DNA from: JBCCTX01 sp965263105
Lineage (GTDB): Bacteria; Bacteroidota; Bacteroidia; J057
Direction of reading: 5' to 3'
Assembly: GCA_965263105.1 (NCBI GenBank)
Contig: CBDHGL010000003.1
Coordinates: forward strand, 2,170,001-2,234,000
DNA length: 64,000 nt
The position numbers and the translations under genes were made by a program. Below the pieces are notes generated by a model that was not told the origin of the DNA, searched no databases, and saw only the letters and a program-made list of their open reading frames with translations. Shown here piece by piece: positions 44,359-53,808 of the stretch (within the stretch, counting starts at the first letter, position 1; each line of letters opens with the position of its first letter).

Positions 44359-45525
44359 TCAAAGGGGGTACTTTCCCATCCCACTTCCCCTGATCAAACT
44401 ACTTATCCCATGCTTATGCTTAATAGCATCTATGGCCGCATAGAGACTGCTTTGTCGGGGAATATCCTGAAACAGCGCGACCTGATGTCCGCCCGATACC
44501 AAGTGGCTAAAGCGTACACCTAGCAAGCGTATGCGTATGCGTTTTTGGTAAAGTTGTTCAAAAAGCTCCAGGGCATTTTTGAGGAGTACATCATCATTGC
44601 TGCTATAGGGAATCCGCTTCTGCCGGGTGAGGGTCTCAAAAGAGGCATAGCGGAGCTTTAGTGTGACACAGGTGGTGAGTTTGTGCTCGCTGCGAAGTTT
44701 GTGGGCCAGTTGCTCTACCATCCGTGTAATTCGTGCACGCATCATCTCTATGTCTATGCTGTCTTGAGAGAAGGTCGTCTCGGTGGACATCGATTTGCGT
44801 TCCACAGCAGGAACTATAGGTCGCTCATCTTCTCCTCGCGCACTTTTATATAGCAGGGTGCCGTATTTGCCAAATATGCGCTCTAGTACGTGTAGGGGAA
44901 TTTCTCGTAGGGTATGTACTTGTCTAACGCCTAAGTAGGTGAGGCGGCGCGACGTCTGTTTGCCAATCATGGGAATGCGCTGTACGTGCAGGGGATTGAG
45001 GAAGGCCTGTACTTCTTGGGCGGGTAATTCCATGTATCCATTGGGCTTGACCTCATTGGTTACCACTTTGGCTACAAGCTTGTTTTGAGAGAGTCCCAAG
45101 GAGATGGGTAAATGTGTCTCTTTCATGATGCGCTTTCGCAATTCCAGCGCATACTGGTAGCAACCAAAGAAGCGGTCCATACCCGTGAGGTCTACATAGA
45201 ACTCATCTATGGAGGCTTTTTCATACAAAGGACTGTGTTCGCGTACGATCTCTGTTACCTCTCGGGAGCACTGCTCATAGGCCTCGAAGTCCCCTTTGAT
45301 AACAATGCCATGGGGGCAGAGCCTACGCGCTAGCCGCATGGGCATGGCCGAATGCACACCAAACCTCCGGGCTTCATAGCTACAAGAAGATACGACACCC
45401 CGGTCCCCTGTACCTCCGATAATTAGGGCTTTGCCCAGGAGGCGTTTGTCCTTGCGTTGCTCTACGGAGACGAAGAAGGCGTCGAGGTCCATGTGGAGGA
45501 TGGAACGGTCTGTTTGGTGGTCCAT
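44359..45525 (-). CDS. dinB: DNA polymerase IV (Y-family)
   Basis: 388 residues from the ATG at 45525. Y-family motifs: HMDLDAFFVSVEQR at the start, SYEARRFGVHSAMPMRLARRLCP, and the catalytic SIDEFYVDLTG. Helix-hairpin-helix (IPMIGKQTSRRLTYLGV) and little-finger domains follow. It carries out translesion synthesis. A start at 45558 is possible, but its extra 11 codons are encoded by a copy of the dispersed intergenic repeat, so I prefer the inner ATG. It is divergent from a second DnaE across ~0.7 kb, a pairing common for SOS mutagenesis cassettes. Confidence 0.93.
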   Translation of the reverse strand: MDHQTDRSILHMDLDAFFVSVEQRKDKRLLGKALIIGGTGDRGVVSSCSYEARRFGVHSAMPMRLARRLCPHGIVIKGDFEAYEQCSREVTEIVREHSPLYEKASIDEFYVDLTGMDRFFGCYQYALELRKRIMKETHLPISLGLSQNKLVAKVVTNEVKPNGYMELPAQEVQAFLNPLHVQRIPMIGKQTSRRLTYLGVRQVHTLREIPLHVLERIFGKYGTLLYKSARGEDERPIVPAVERKSMSTETTFSQDSIDIEMMRARITRMVEQLAHKLRSEHKLTTCVTLKLRYASFETLTRQKRIPYSSNDDVLLKNALELFEQLYQKRIRIRLLGVRFSHLVSGGHQVALFQDIPRQSSLYAAIDAIKHKHGISSLIRGSGMGKYPL

Positions 45526-45545
45526 AGTCGATGGTCCATAGTTTT
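45521..45545. repeat. Dispersed-repeat copy overlapping the dinB start
   Basis: GGTCCATAGTCGATGGTCCATAG is an imperfect palindrome-containing copy of the intergenic repeat. It lies on the dinB start codon; if the longer start is used it would encode the first residues of the protein. Confidence 0.55.
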
Positions 45546-45590
45546 TTGTGTGATGCATATCACCTGTTTTTTTAAGTCTTCAACTCTTTT

Positions 45591-45876
45591 TCCTTCCCTC
45601 TCTTTCTCGCTGTAAGCCCTGGAGGTGAGGCTCTAGAGATCCTCTTCTATTACCTACACTTCATTCTTTGCTGGCCCAAAGAACGAAGCAAGAAAGGGCC
45701 ATCGGGCTTAAGGCGACGGCGCTGCAGGCCCGCCCTAAGAAATATCCGGGAAGGCGCATGCTGTAGGGAGTGGTTCTTGTTAACAATTTAACTTCCTACT
45801 CATTTTCCCACTCCCTAAGGCATTTCCCCAACACACATGACCAGTATCCTTCCCTCTCTTTCTCGCTGTAAGCCCT
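45591..45876. repeat. Direct 30-bp repeat pair and inverted repeat in the dinB-dnaE gap
   Basis: An identical 30-nt segment (beginning TCCTTCCCTCTCTTTCTCGC) occurs at 45591-45620 and 45847-45876, both followed by a diverged AT/AG-rich continuation. Between them an inverted repeat TAGGGAGTGG (45764-45773) / CCACTCCCTA (45808-45817) and a GC-rich patch around 45705-45735 stand out from the local composition. No protein or RNA gene is recognisable in 45559-46251. Confidence 0.6.
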
Positions 45877-45911
45877 ATAAATGAGGTTCATTAGGAGTCC
45901 TCTTTCATTTT

Positions 45912-46024
45912 AGTAGTCCACAGAAAGCGAGTGATAGTATTCACGAAAAAACGGTGGACTGTCGACCGTGGACTATTCTACTATCAAACCCAAGCTACAG
46001 ACCACTGACTACTGACCACGGGCC
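45912..46024. repeat. Dispersed intergenic repeat block
   Basis: Contains GTGGACTGTCGACCGTGGAC, CTACAGACCACTGACTACTG and ACCACGGGCC, words shared (in either orientation) with 36611-36766 and 61279-61600. After it, 46025-46251 is AT-rich and probably holds the dnaE promoter. Confidence 0.55.
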
Positions 46025-46251
46025 TCTCGCTAACTTCCTCTGGACTATTTATAGCTCAATGCTTTTATTTTTAGTAAAAGTACACAAAATATTCTATTTA
46101 TAGATCAAAAATTTGGCATTAATTCTAATTTAATTAGTATATTTGTCTTGCTTGCTAATTGTAATTGTAAAGCTGGGCTTCCTGAGGGGATTGGACCTCA
46201 TTTCCCAATGTTGCGTGTAGGAGGCTTGAGCTAGCATACGTTTGGACGCTT

Positions 46252-49230
46252 ATGACACCTTGTATTCCAGGAAAGGGGTTCAGAAACCTGTATCTGAACT
46301 GCCATACTTATTACTCATTGCGCTACGGTACCCTCTCGATTGAAGAGTTGGTTACCTGGGCCCAAGAGCAGGGGATTGAGACCTTGGCCCTCACAGATAT
46401 CAATAGCACTTCTGCCTGTTACGACTTTGTGCGCCTGTGCTATGAAGTGGGAATCGATCCGGTTATTGGGATGGAGTTTCGCCAGGGAGACGAACTGCTC
46501 TATGTGGCACTAGCTCACAACGAGGCCGGCTTTGGAGAGATTAATGCTTTCTACTCAGACTACGCGCTGCGGAAGCAATCTTTTCCCGAACTACCCCCGC
46601 GCTGGTCGCACGTATCGGTCATCTACCCCTGGGCACGAAGGGACCGAGGGAGCCTGGGGGAAAATGAATACCTGGGGATCAATAGGGCCGAAGTGCCCCA
46701 TATTTTCCGTTCCCGCTACCGGCATCGACAGGAGAAGTTGGTCGTTCTGCAACCGCTAACCTGTATGGATAAACGAGGGCATAACCTGCATCGACTTTTG
46801 CGTGCCATCGACCATAATGTACTCCTGAGTGCCTTGCCAGCCTCTGTAGTAGAGACAGATATCCATACAGGCCAGAGTCCCGAGGCCCTAGTAAAGGCCT
46901 TTCGGGACTTTCCGCAAATTTTACGCAATACCGAGGACTTGCTAGGGCGTTGCCGTTTTTCTTTTGACTTTCAGAAAAATCGTACCCAGCAGACCTTCAC
47001 CGGAGGTAAATACGAAGACATGCTCCTACTGGAAAAGCTGGTATATGATGGGCTGAAGCAGCGCTATGGTTTACAAAACCGCGAGGCTCGTGAACGTTTG
47101 GAAAGTGAGTTGCGCATTATCGACCAGCTCGATTTTAACGCCTATTTTCTCATCACCTGGGACTTTGTCAACTACGGTCGCTCTCGGGGTTTCTTCCACG
47201 TAGGGCGAGGGAGTGGAGCCAATAGCATTGCAGCTTACTGCCTCGGGATCACAGATGTAGATCCCATCGAATTAAACCTCTATTTTGAGCGCTTTCTGAA
47301 TCCCAAGCGGACTTCGCCTCCCGACTTTGACATCGACTACTCCTGGAAGGATCGGGACGAGATTATCGAGTATATCTTTCGTCGCTATCGACATACCCAT
47401 ACAGCTTTATTAGCTACCTATACCCGCTTCAAGGGACGTGCGGGCATAAGAGAGTTGGGGAAGGTTTTCGGACTTCCCAAACCCGAGATCGACACCTTGG
47501 TAGGAAATCGCCAGCACCCTGAGCTGCTGGAAGACAAAGTTTCCCGGCAGGTACTCCACTATGCCCAACTCCTGGAAGGGATTCCCAATCACCTGGGGAT
47601 ACACGCCGGAGGCATACTCATCTCGGAGCAGCCCATTACCCAGTACACTGCATTAAATATGCCCCCCAAGGGCTTTCAGACGACCCATTTTGATATGTAT
47701 GTGGCCGAAGATATCGGTTTGCACAAGTTTGATGTACTCAGCCAACGGGGCTTGGGACACATTCGGGATGCAGTAGATATCGTTCGGGAGAACCAAGGGA
47801 AGGCCATAGATATCCATCGGGTTGAGGACTTCAAGCAAGATCCGGGCATCAAAGAACTTCTAGCAAAGGGGAAAGCCATGGGCTGCTTCTATGTAGAGTC
47901 TCCTGCCATGCGGCAGTTACTACTCAAACTGGGCTGTGAGGACTACCTGACCCTGGTCGCTGCCAGTTCTATCATCCGTCCTGGAGTGGCGCGTTCGGGG
48001 ATGATGCGTTCTTACATCGCGCGACACAACGGGGCTTCCTTCACCTACCTACATCCCCGCATGGAAGAACTCCTGGCCGACACCTATGGAGTGATGGTCT
48101 ACCAGGAGGATGTGATCAAGGTGGTTCATGGCTTTGCGGGCTTGGATCTGGCTCAGGCTGATCTGCTGCGCAGGGCCATGAGTGGGAAAACGCGTTCCAA
48201 GCAGGCTTTTGAGACGATCCGAAAGGAATTCTTTGAGGCCTGCGATGCCAAGGGCTACGAGCGGGGCCTTAGCGAAGAAGTCTGGCGACAAATTGAGAGC
48301 TTTGCGGGCTATTCCTTTTCCAAAGCACACTCCGCTTCTTTTGCCGTAGAGAGCTTTCAGAGTCTCTACCTCAAGGCCCATTATCCGCTGGAGTTTATGG
48401 TAGCGGTGATCAATAATTTTGGAGGCTTCTACGATGCAGAGATTTACCTGAATGAAGCGCGAACAGGTGGCGCTGAGGTGCATCCCCCCTGTATCAATAC
48501 CAGCCTGATGCTCACCCGTATTCTGGGAAAGAATATTTACCTGGGCTTCACCCATGTGAGAGATATAGAAAGCAAACTGGTGGAGCAGTTTCTGGAAGAA
48601 CGAGGAAAACGAGGTGTTTTTGCAGATATAGCGGACTTTGTTCGCCGTGTGCCCATCGGGCAAGAGCAGATGGAAACCCTGATCCGCGTGGGAGCCTTTC
48701 GCTTCACGGGCAAGAGTAAGTATACCCTTCTATGGGAAATGAACTACCAGATCAAGTCCCAGAAGGTTCGTATTCCTGAGGTGCTGTTTACTCCCGCTAC
48801 TGACATAGACAATTTCACCCTCCCCGACCTGCCCGTTTCTCCCCTGGAAGATGCCTATGATGAGATGGAACTACTAGGTTTTCCCTTATGTTCCCCCTTT
48901 CTACTCATTCCCGAGATTCCCCCAGAATCCCAACGCGTAGTAGATTTTCCCCAGTACCTCAACCAAGAAATCTCCATTTTGGGCTATTTCATTTGTGTCA
49001 AAACGACCACGACTATCAAAGGCGACCCCATGCAGTTTGCCAACTTCCTGGATGTAGAGGGACAGCACTTTGATGTGACGCTCTTTCCCGAGGCAACCCG
49101 GAAGTTTCCCTTTACGGGGCGGGCACTTTATCTGGTAAAAGGTAAGGTGGTGGTGGAGTTTGGCTGTTATTCCATTGAGTTGACGAACATGAAGAAGTAT
49201 GGCTATGTGAAGGATCCGCGGGTGGGGTGA
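46252..49230 (+). CDS. DNA polymerase III alpha-type subunit, DnaE2-like
   Basis: 992 residues, shorter than a replicative DnaE (~1150). A PHP domain (~12-250) is followed by the C-family polymerase core with GRGSGANSIAAYCLGITD, the aspartates of SPPDFDIDYSW (Asp358, 360, 362), GIHAGGILIS and SYSFSKAHSASFAV. A C-terminal HhH/OB region follows. PHP metal-site residues are lost: HxH is NCH (Asn16-His18) and LTDHG is LTDIN, so no proofreading or phosphatase function is expected. Together with the adjacent divergent dinB this suggests a second, error-prone polymerase (DnaE2/ImuC type). The PHP loss and the pairing are seen; mutagenesis is inferred. Confidence 0.9.
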   Translation: MTPCIPGKGFRNLYLNCHTYYSLRYGTLSIEELVTWAQEQGIETLALTDINSTSACYDFVRLCYEVGIDPVIGMEFRQGDELLYVALAHNEAGFGEINAFYSDYALRKQSFPELPPRWSHVSVIYPWARRDRGSLGENEYLGINRAEVPHIFRSRYRHRQEKLVVLQPLTCMDKRGHNLHRLLRAIDHNVLLSALPASVVETDIHTGQSPEALVKAFRDFPQILRNTEDLLGRCRFSFDFQKNRTQQTFTGGKYEDMLLLEKLVYDGLKQRYGLQNREARERLESELRIIDQLDFNAYFLITWDFVNYGRSRGFFHVGRGSGANSIAAYCLGITDVDPIELNLYFERFLNPKRTSPPDFDIDYSWKDRDEIIEYIFRRYRHTHTALLATYTRFKGRAGIRELGKVFGLPKPEIDTLVGNRQHPELLEDKVSRQVLHYAQLLEGIPNHLGIHAGGILISEQPITQYTALNMPPKGFQTTHFDMYVAEDIGLHKFDVLSQRGLGHIRDAVDIVRENQGKAIDIHRVEDFKQDPGIKELLAKGKAMGCFYVESPAMRQLLLKLGCEDYLTLVAASSIIRPGVARSGMMRSYIARHNGASFTYLHPRMEELLADTYGVMVYQEDVIKVVHGFAGLDLAQADLLRRAMSGKTRSKQAFETIRKEFFEACDAKGYERGLSEEVWRQIESFAGYSFSKAHSASFAVESFQSLYLKAHYPLEFMVAVINNFGGFYDAEIYLNEARTGGAEVHPPCINTSLMLTRILGKNIYLGFTHVRDIESKLVEQFLEERGKRGVFADIADFVRRVPIGQEQMETLIRVGAFRFTGKSKYTLLWEMNYQIKSQKVRIPEVLFTPATDIDNFTLPDLPVSPLEDAYDEMELLGFPLCSPFLLIPEIPPESQRVVDFPQYLNQEISILGYFICVKTTTTIKGDPMQFANFLDVEGQHFDVTLFPEATRKFPFTGRALYLVKGKVVVEFGCYSIELTNMKKYGYVKDPRVG

Positions 49231-49354
49231 AATTGAAAATGATAAATGGAAAATTGAGAATTAAGAAAGAGCTCTCAAACTAGCAAAAGTGTAAATACGT
49301 ATATTTTATTTTGAAGCTAAGTATAGTATCTTAAGCGAAAGAATTGTTGCGCCC

Positions 49355-52027
49355 ATGAATATTCCTTTCTCTCGGCCTACGGCAAAGCGCTCAGCCATGA
49401 CATTTGGTAGTACCCTCTGCTACTTGGCTGCAAGTGCCACTATGGCTCCCGTAGATGGAGGCCTAAGCACCGTAAGTGTGGGGGCTGACCTACTAAAAAC
49501 CTTGTTGGGAGGCATTTTATCTAAGAAAGCGGAAGTCTTCTACAACTGGGGGGAGCAAAAATTTACGGAGGGCAATAGCCTCAACCACCACCTACGCAAG
49601 GCCTTAGTAGGAGGCATCCAACAGGCCATACCGGCATTTCGGAAGTCGGTTAAGGACTATTTAGATACGAGAGGTCTTCAGGTGTATGAGCTAGCAGATC
49701 AACACTTGACGCAGGAAAGAGAGGCCTTGACTGCCTTTTGTCAGCATGTACAAGGCCTAGTGGAGGACGAAGGCTTTTGGGAGACACAGGAAGAGCCTAT
49801 CAAAGCCCTTCTCCATCAACCCGAGGAAGCCTTCAACTACCTGATCAGTGCCCTGTATGAGTATCAATTGGCGGATATACCTGCTTTGAGGCAACTGCGC
49901 AGCTATGCAGAAGCATCTTTTGTCCTGCTGGCCCAACAGAGTAAGGTATACTTCATCGAATACCTGAAAAACCCGAACCATACCCAACACTGGCGTGCTT
50001 ATCAACTCTTGCAATTTCAACAGATGCGGGAGGGGTTGAATGGAGATACAGGCGATACGCCCATCGATAGCAAAGCCTGGAAGCAACTGCTCAGGGAGTG
50101 CCTAGAGGAAATACCTGTCTTTCAAAGCCTGGAAGAAGGGACTGAAAAGATGTTAGAAAGTGTCCAGCAGATAGAGGCTCGGATAGATGAACTACCCACC
50201 CATCTGGCCGTCTGGCATGAGCAGGAGTTGGCAAAGCTTAATCAACTCCTAGCAGAGATATCCAAAACGAAGGAAAATACAGAAAAAATACTGAAAGATA
50301 CGGAGGTTTTGAAGGAAGGAGTAGAGGAGATTCAGGAACAAATGGCGGATATGAGAGAGGAACTTATCCAGACGCAAGAAAGGAGAATAGATAAGTTTTT
50401 GGGGCCAGGCTTACAGGACCCCTATCCGTTTTATGGAAGAGAGGAAGAACTGCAAGAGATAGCGAACCGTCTAGATACAGGAGGCGAGACCCCTATTCTT
50501 TTTGTAAAGGGACTTGGGGGAATTGGTAAGACTACATTGGCCAAGAAATACGCATTCAGGAAGGATGTGCCCTATCAGTATGTTGCTTATGTACCCTTTA
50601 CTCCGGTAATTAATTCAGAGGAATCTCATGTAGGGGCAGGCGTTAGGAGTAGCCTGCTTACGGCCCTCGGTCAGCACTTTGAAGGTCTTGGACAGGAAGG
50701 CTCTCTAAGCGAATCAGATCGCTTTTCACTCCTTTGCAGACAGCTCGTAAAGCTCAAAGGGAGAAAACTACTTATCATCGACAACCTCGACCATCAGGAG
50801 GAAGTAGATCATCTTACCCTCTCTCTCCCTCATTGGCAGGTACTAGTGACAACCCGTATTCACCCCGTGAATGAGTCTCAGGCTTTTACCCTTTCAGGTC
50901 TTAGCCAAGAGAGTGCTCTGCGCTTGTTTCAGGTACACTGTCCAGGGCTCAGGGATGAGAACACAGAGGTCTTGGTGGGCTTGTTGCAGCGTATCCATTA
51001 TCATCCTTTGTTGACAGAGCTATTGGCCCGTGTCTTACAGGCTAAGCAAGATATGGGATGGAAACTGGTGGACCTGGAAAAGGCACTTAAAAAAGAGGGC
51101 CTCTTGGGAATGAACGAGGAGGAAGTGTACCTGAGTGGTAAAGCCCAAGAATCGGGTAAGTCAAAAGATACAGTTTGGGGATGGATCGAAGGACTCTTTG
51201 ACCTGAGTGCTTTGGAGCTATCTGAGCAGCGTAGTCAACTTCTTAGCGCCATGTCAGTTTTATCACCAGAAGGGCAGAGCCCACTTCAGTGGGCCTTTCT
51301 ACTTGATAGAGAAGTGGGAGAGTTGCGGAAAGAATTACAAAGGTTATGGCAATTGGGTTGGATTCAACAGCGAGAGAATCCGCAAGGGGAGATCCAGTAC
51401 GGGATGCATCCGATGATCCAGGAAGTGATGCAGCATGCCTCTTTCTGGGATTTAGAGCACTTGAAAACACCCCTTAGCCGTCTTTATAATCTACTCATTA
51501 AAGAGGAACTACTGCTGATTATACCCTTCAAAAATGCCTTGGAGAGTTTTGTGAGTAAGTTTGGTTATAGTTATAGGAACCCCGTATTTTATTCAACGAT
51601 GGGTTCTATGTACAAGCAGTTGGGCAATTTATACCTAGCGGGTAGGTATGTTTATTTTGGACATGAGCAGTTAGTAGAACAAGTCAAGTCGAATCCCGAT
51701 TCGGAGCAATTGCAGCGAGACCTATCGGTGAGCTTAATGAAATTAGGAGATCTTGCGAATGCCCGGGGTGAAAGCCAGGAAGCCAAATCTCGCTATGAGC
51801 AGTCGCTGGGTATCCGAAAATTGTTGGCTGAGTCGAATCCCGATTCGGAGCAATTGCAGCGAGACCTATCGGTGAGCTATAATAAATTAGGAGATCTTGC
51901 GAATGCCCGGGGTGAAAGCCAGGAAGCCAAATCTCGCTATGAGCAGTCGCTGGGTATCGCCCAATTGTTGGCTGAGTCGAATCCCGATTCGGAGCAATTG
52001 CAGCGAGACCTATCGATCAGCTTATGA
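49355..52027 (+). CDS. STAND (NB-ARC-like) ATPase with C-terminal TPR array, frame broken in the array
   Basis: 890 residues before the stop. N-terminal domain (~1-250) unrecognised, mainly helical. Coiled coil at ~260-345. NB-ARC-type module: YGREEELQEI (360-369), P-loop GLGGIGKT (386-393), Walker B LLIIDNLD (472-479), LVTTR (497-501), and a winged-helix-like part to ~700. From ~778 the 48-residue TPR-like unit begins (SNPDSEQLQRDLSVSYNKLGD...). An extra T near 52020, in the third unit, brings TGA into frame. The array and a unique C-terminus continue to 54083. STAND ATPases with TPRs act as sensors in signalling and in antiphage defence; which applies here is unknown. Confidence 0.85.
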   Translation: MNIPFSRPTAKRSAMTFGSTLCYLAASATMAPVDGGLSTVSVGADLLKTLLGGILSKKAEVFYNWGEQKFTEGNSLNHHLRKALVGGIQQAIPAFRKSVKDYLDTRGLQVYELADQHLTQEREALTAFCQHVQGLVEDEGFWETQEEPIKALLHQPEEAFNYLISALYEYQLADIPALRQLRSYAEASFVLLAQQSKVYFIEYLKNPNHTQHWRAYQLLQFQQMREGLNGDTGDTPIDSKAWKQLLRECLEEIPVFQSLEEGTEKMLESVQQIEARIDELPTHLAVWHEQELAKLNQLLAEISKTKENTEKILKDTEVLKEGVEEIQEQMADMREELIQTQERRIDKFLGPGLQDPYPFYGREEELQEIANRLDTGGETPILFVKGLGGIGKTTLAKKYAFRKDVPYQYVAYVPFTPVINSEESHVGAGVRSSLLTALGQHFEGLGQEGSLSESDRFSLLCRQLVKLKGRKLLIIDNLDHQEEVDHLTLSLPHWQVLVTTRIHPVNESQAFTLSGLSQESALRLFQVHCPGLRDENTEVLVGLLQRIHYHPLLTELLARVLQAKQDMGWKLVDLEKALKKEGLLGMNEEEVYLSGKAQESGKSKDTVWGWIEGLFDLSALELSEQRSQLLSAMSVLSPEGQSPLQWAFLLDREVGELRKELQRLWQLGWIQQRENPQGEIQYGMHPMIQEVMQHASFWDLEHLKTPLSRLYNLLIKEELLLIIPFKNALESFVSKFGYSYRNPVFYSTMGSMYKQLGNLYLAGRYVYFGHEQLVEQVKSNPDSEQLQRDLSVSLMKLGDLANARGESQEAKSRYEQSLGIRKLLAESNPDSEQLQRDLSVSYNKLGDLANARGESQEAKSRYEQSLGIAQLLAESNPDSEQLQRDLSISL

Positions 52028-53808
52028 AAGGCTAGGAGATCTTGCGAATGCCCGGGCCCGGGGTGAAAGCCAGGAAGCCAAATCTCGCTATGAGCAGTCG
52101 CTGGGTATCCGAAAATTGTTGGCTGAGTCGAATCCCGATTCGGAGCAATTGCAGCGAGACCTATCCGGTGAGCTATAATGCAATTGTTGGCTGATAGGAG
52201 ATCTATCGAAGTATGCCCGGGGTGAAAGCCAGGAAGCCAAATCTCGCTATGAGCAGTCGCTGGGTATCCGAAAATTGTTGGCTGAGTCGAATCCCGATTC
52301 GGAGCAATTGCAGCGAGACCTATCGGTGAGCTATAATAAATTAGGAGATCTTGCGAATGCCCGGGGTGAAAGCCAGGAAATCTCGCTATGAGCAGTCGCT
52401 GGGTATCCGAAATTGTTTCGAAGCCGGAGCAATTGCAGCGAATTTATAAGGGTGAAAGCCAGGAAGCCAAATTATGAAGCTGGGGAACTGGCTGAGTCGA
52501 ATCCCGATTCGGAGCAATTGCAGCGAGACCTATCGGTGAGCTATAATAAATTAGGAGATCTTGCGAATGCCCGGGGTGAAAGCCAGGAAGCCAAATCTCG
52601 CTATGAGCAGTCGCTGGGTATCCGAAAATTGTTGGCTGAGTCGAATCCCGATTCGGAGCAATTGCAGCGAGACCTATCGATCAGTTATGAAAGGCTAGGA
52701 GATCTTGCGAATGCCCGGGGTGAAAGCCAGGAAGCCAAATCTCGCTATGAGCAGTCGCTGGGTATTGTTGGCTGAGTCGAATCCCGATTCGGAGCAATTG
52801 CAGCGAGACCTATCGATCAGCTATGAAAGGCTAGGAAGCGAATTGAAAGCCAGGAAGCCAAATCTCGCTATGAGCAGTCGAAATCCGAAAATTGTTGGCT
52901 GAGTCGAATCCCGATTCGGAGCAATTGCAGCGAGACCTATCGGTGAGCTATAATAAATTAGGAGATCTTGCGAATGCCCGGGGTGAAAGCCAGGAAGCCA
53001 AATCTCGCTATGAGCAGTCGCTGGGTATCGCCCAATTGTTGGCTGAGTCGAATCCCGATTCGGAGCAATTGCAGCGAGACCTATCGATCAGTTATGAAAG
53101 GCTAGGAGATCTTGCGAATGCCCGGGGTGAAAGCCAGGAAGCCAAATCTCGCTATGAGCAGCTGGGTATCCGAAAATTGTTGGCTGAGTCGAATTCCGAT
53201 TCGGAGCAATTGCAGCGAGACCTATCGATCAGTTATGAAAGGCTAGGAGATCTTGCGAATGCCGAAGCCAAATCTCGCTATGAGCAGTCGCTGGGTATCC
53301 GAAAATTGTTGGCTGAGTCGAATCCCGATTCGGAGCAATTGCAGCGAGACCTATCGGTGAGCTATAATAAATTAGGAGATCTTGCGAATGCCCGGGGTGA
53401 AAGCCAGGAAGCCAAATCTCGCTATGAGCAGTCGCTGGGTATCCGAAAATTGTTGGCTGAGTCGAATCCCGATTCGGAGCAATTGCAGCGAGACCTATCG
53501 ATCAGTTATGAAAGGCTAGGAGATCTTGCGAATGCCCGGGGTGAAAGCCAGGAAGCCAAATCTCGCTATGAGCAGTCGCTGGGTATCCCAATTGTTGGCT
53601 GAGTCGAATCCCGATTCGGAGCAATTGCAGCGAGGACCTTATCGGATCAGTTATGAAAGATTCCAGCTAGTTATGAAAGGCTAGGAGATCTTGCGAATGC
53701 CCGGGGTGAAAGCCAGGAAGCCAAATCTCGCTATGAGCAGTCGCTGGGTATCGCGAAAATTGTTGGCTGAGTCGAATCCCGATTCGGAGCAATTGCAGCG
53801 AGACCTAG
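51686..53808 (+). repeat. Array of ~16 nearly identical 144-bp units coding 48-residue TPR-like repeats
   Basis: Units begin GAGTCGAATCCCGATTCGGA; starts at about 51686, 51830, 51974, 52125, 52284, 52494, 52638, 52774, 52901, 53044, 53185, 53314, 53459, 53601 and 53769, plus a scrambled one near 52417. Two alleles alternate: type A reads VSYNKLG (AGCTATAATAAA), type B ISYERLG (AGTTATGAAAGG); linkers are IRKLLA, IAQLLA or deleted. Intact units are 144 bp (48 codons), but many carry insertions, deletions or chimeric pieces (for example GCCCGGGCCCGGGG near 52050, and 52170-52205), so no frame is open across the array. Open stretches include 52413-52775 and 52892-53602. Confidence 0.9.

Noticed and set aside
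45650..45740. Possible structured RNA or tRNA in the GC-rich patch of the dinB-dnaE gap
   Set aside because: No cloverleaf, no T-loop consensus and no closing acceptor stem could be found by eye.
51243..51470. Minus-strand and alternate-frame ORFs over the STAND gene
   Set aside because: They lie opposite well-conserved STAND coding sequence and show no domain.
51686..53808. CRISPR-like or VNTR interpretation of the 144-bp repeats
   Set aside because: The units are coding (48-residue TPR-like repeats in frame with the STAND protein) and have no spacers.
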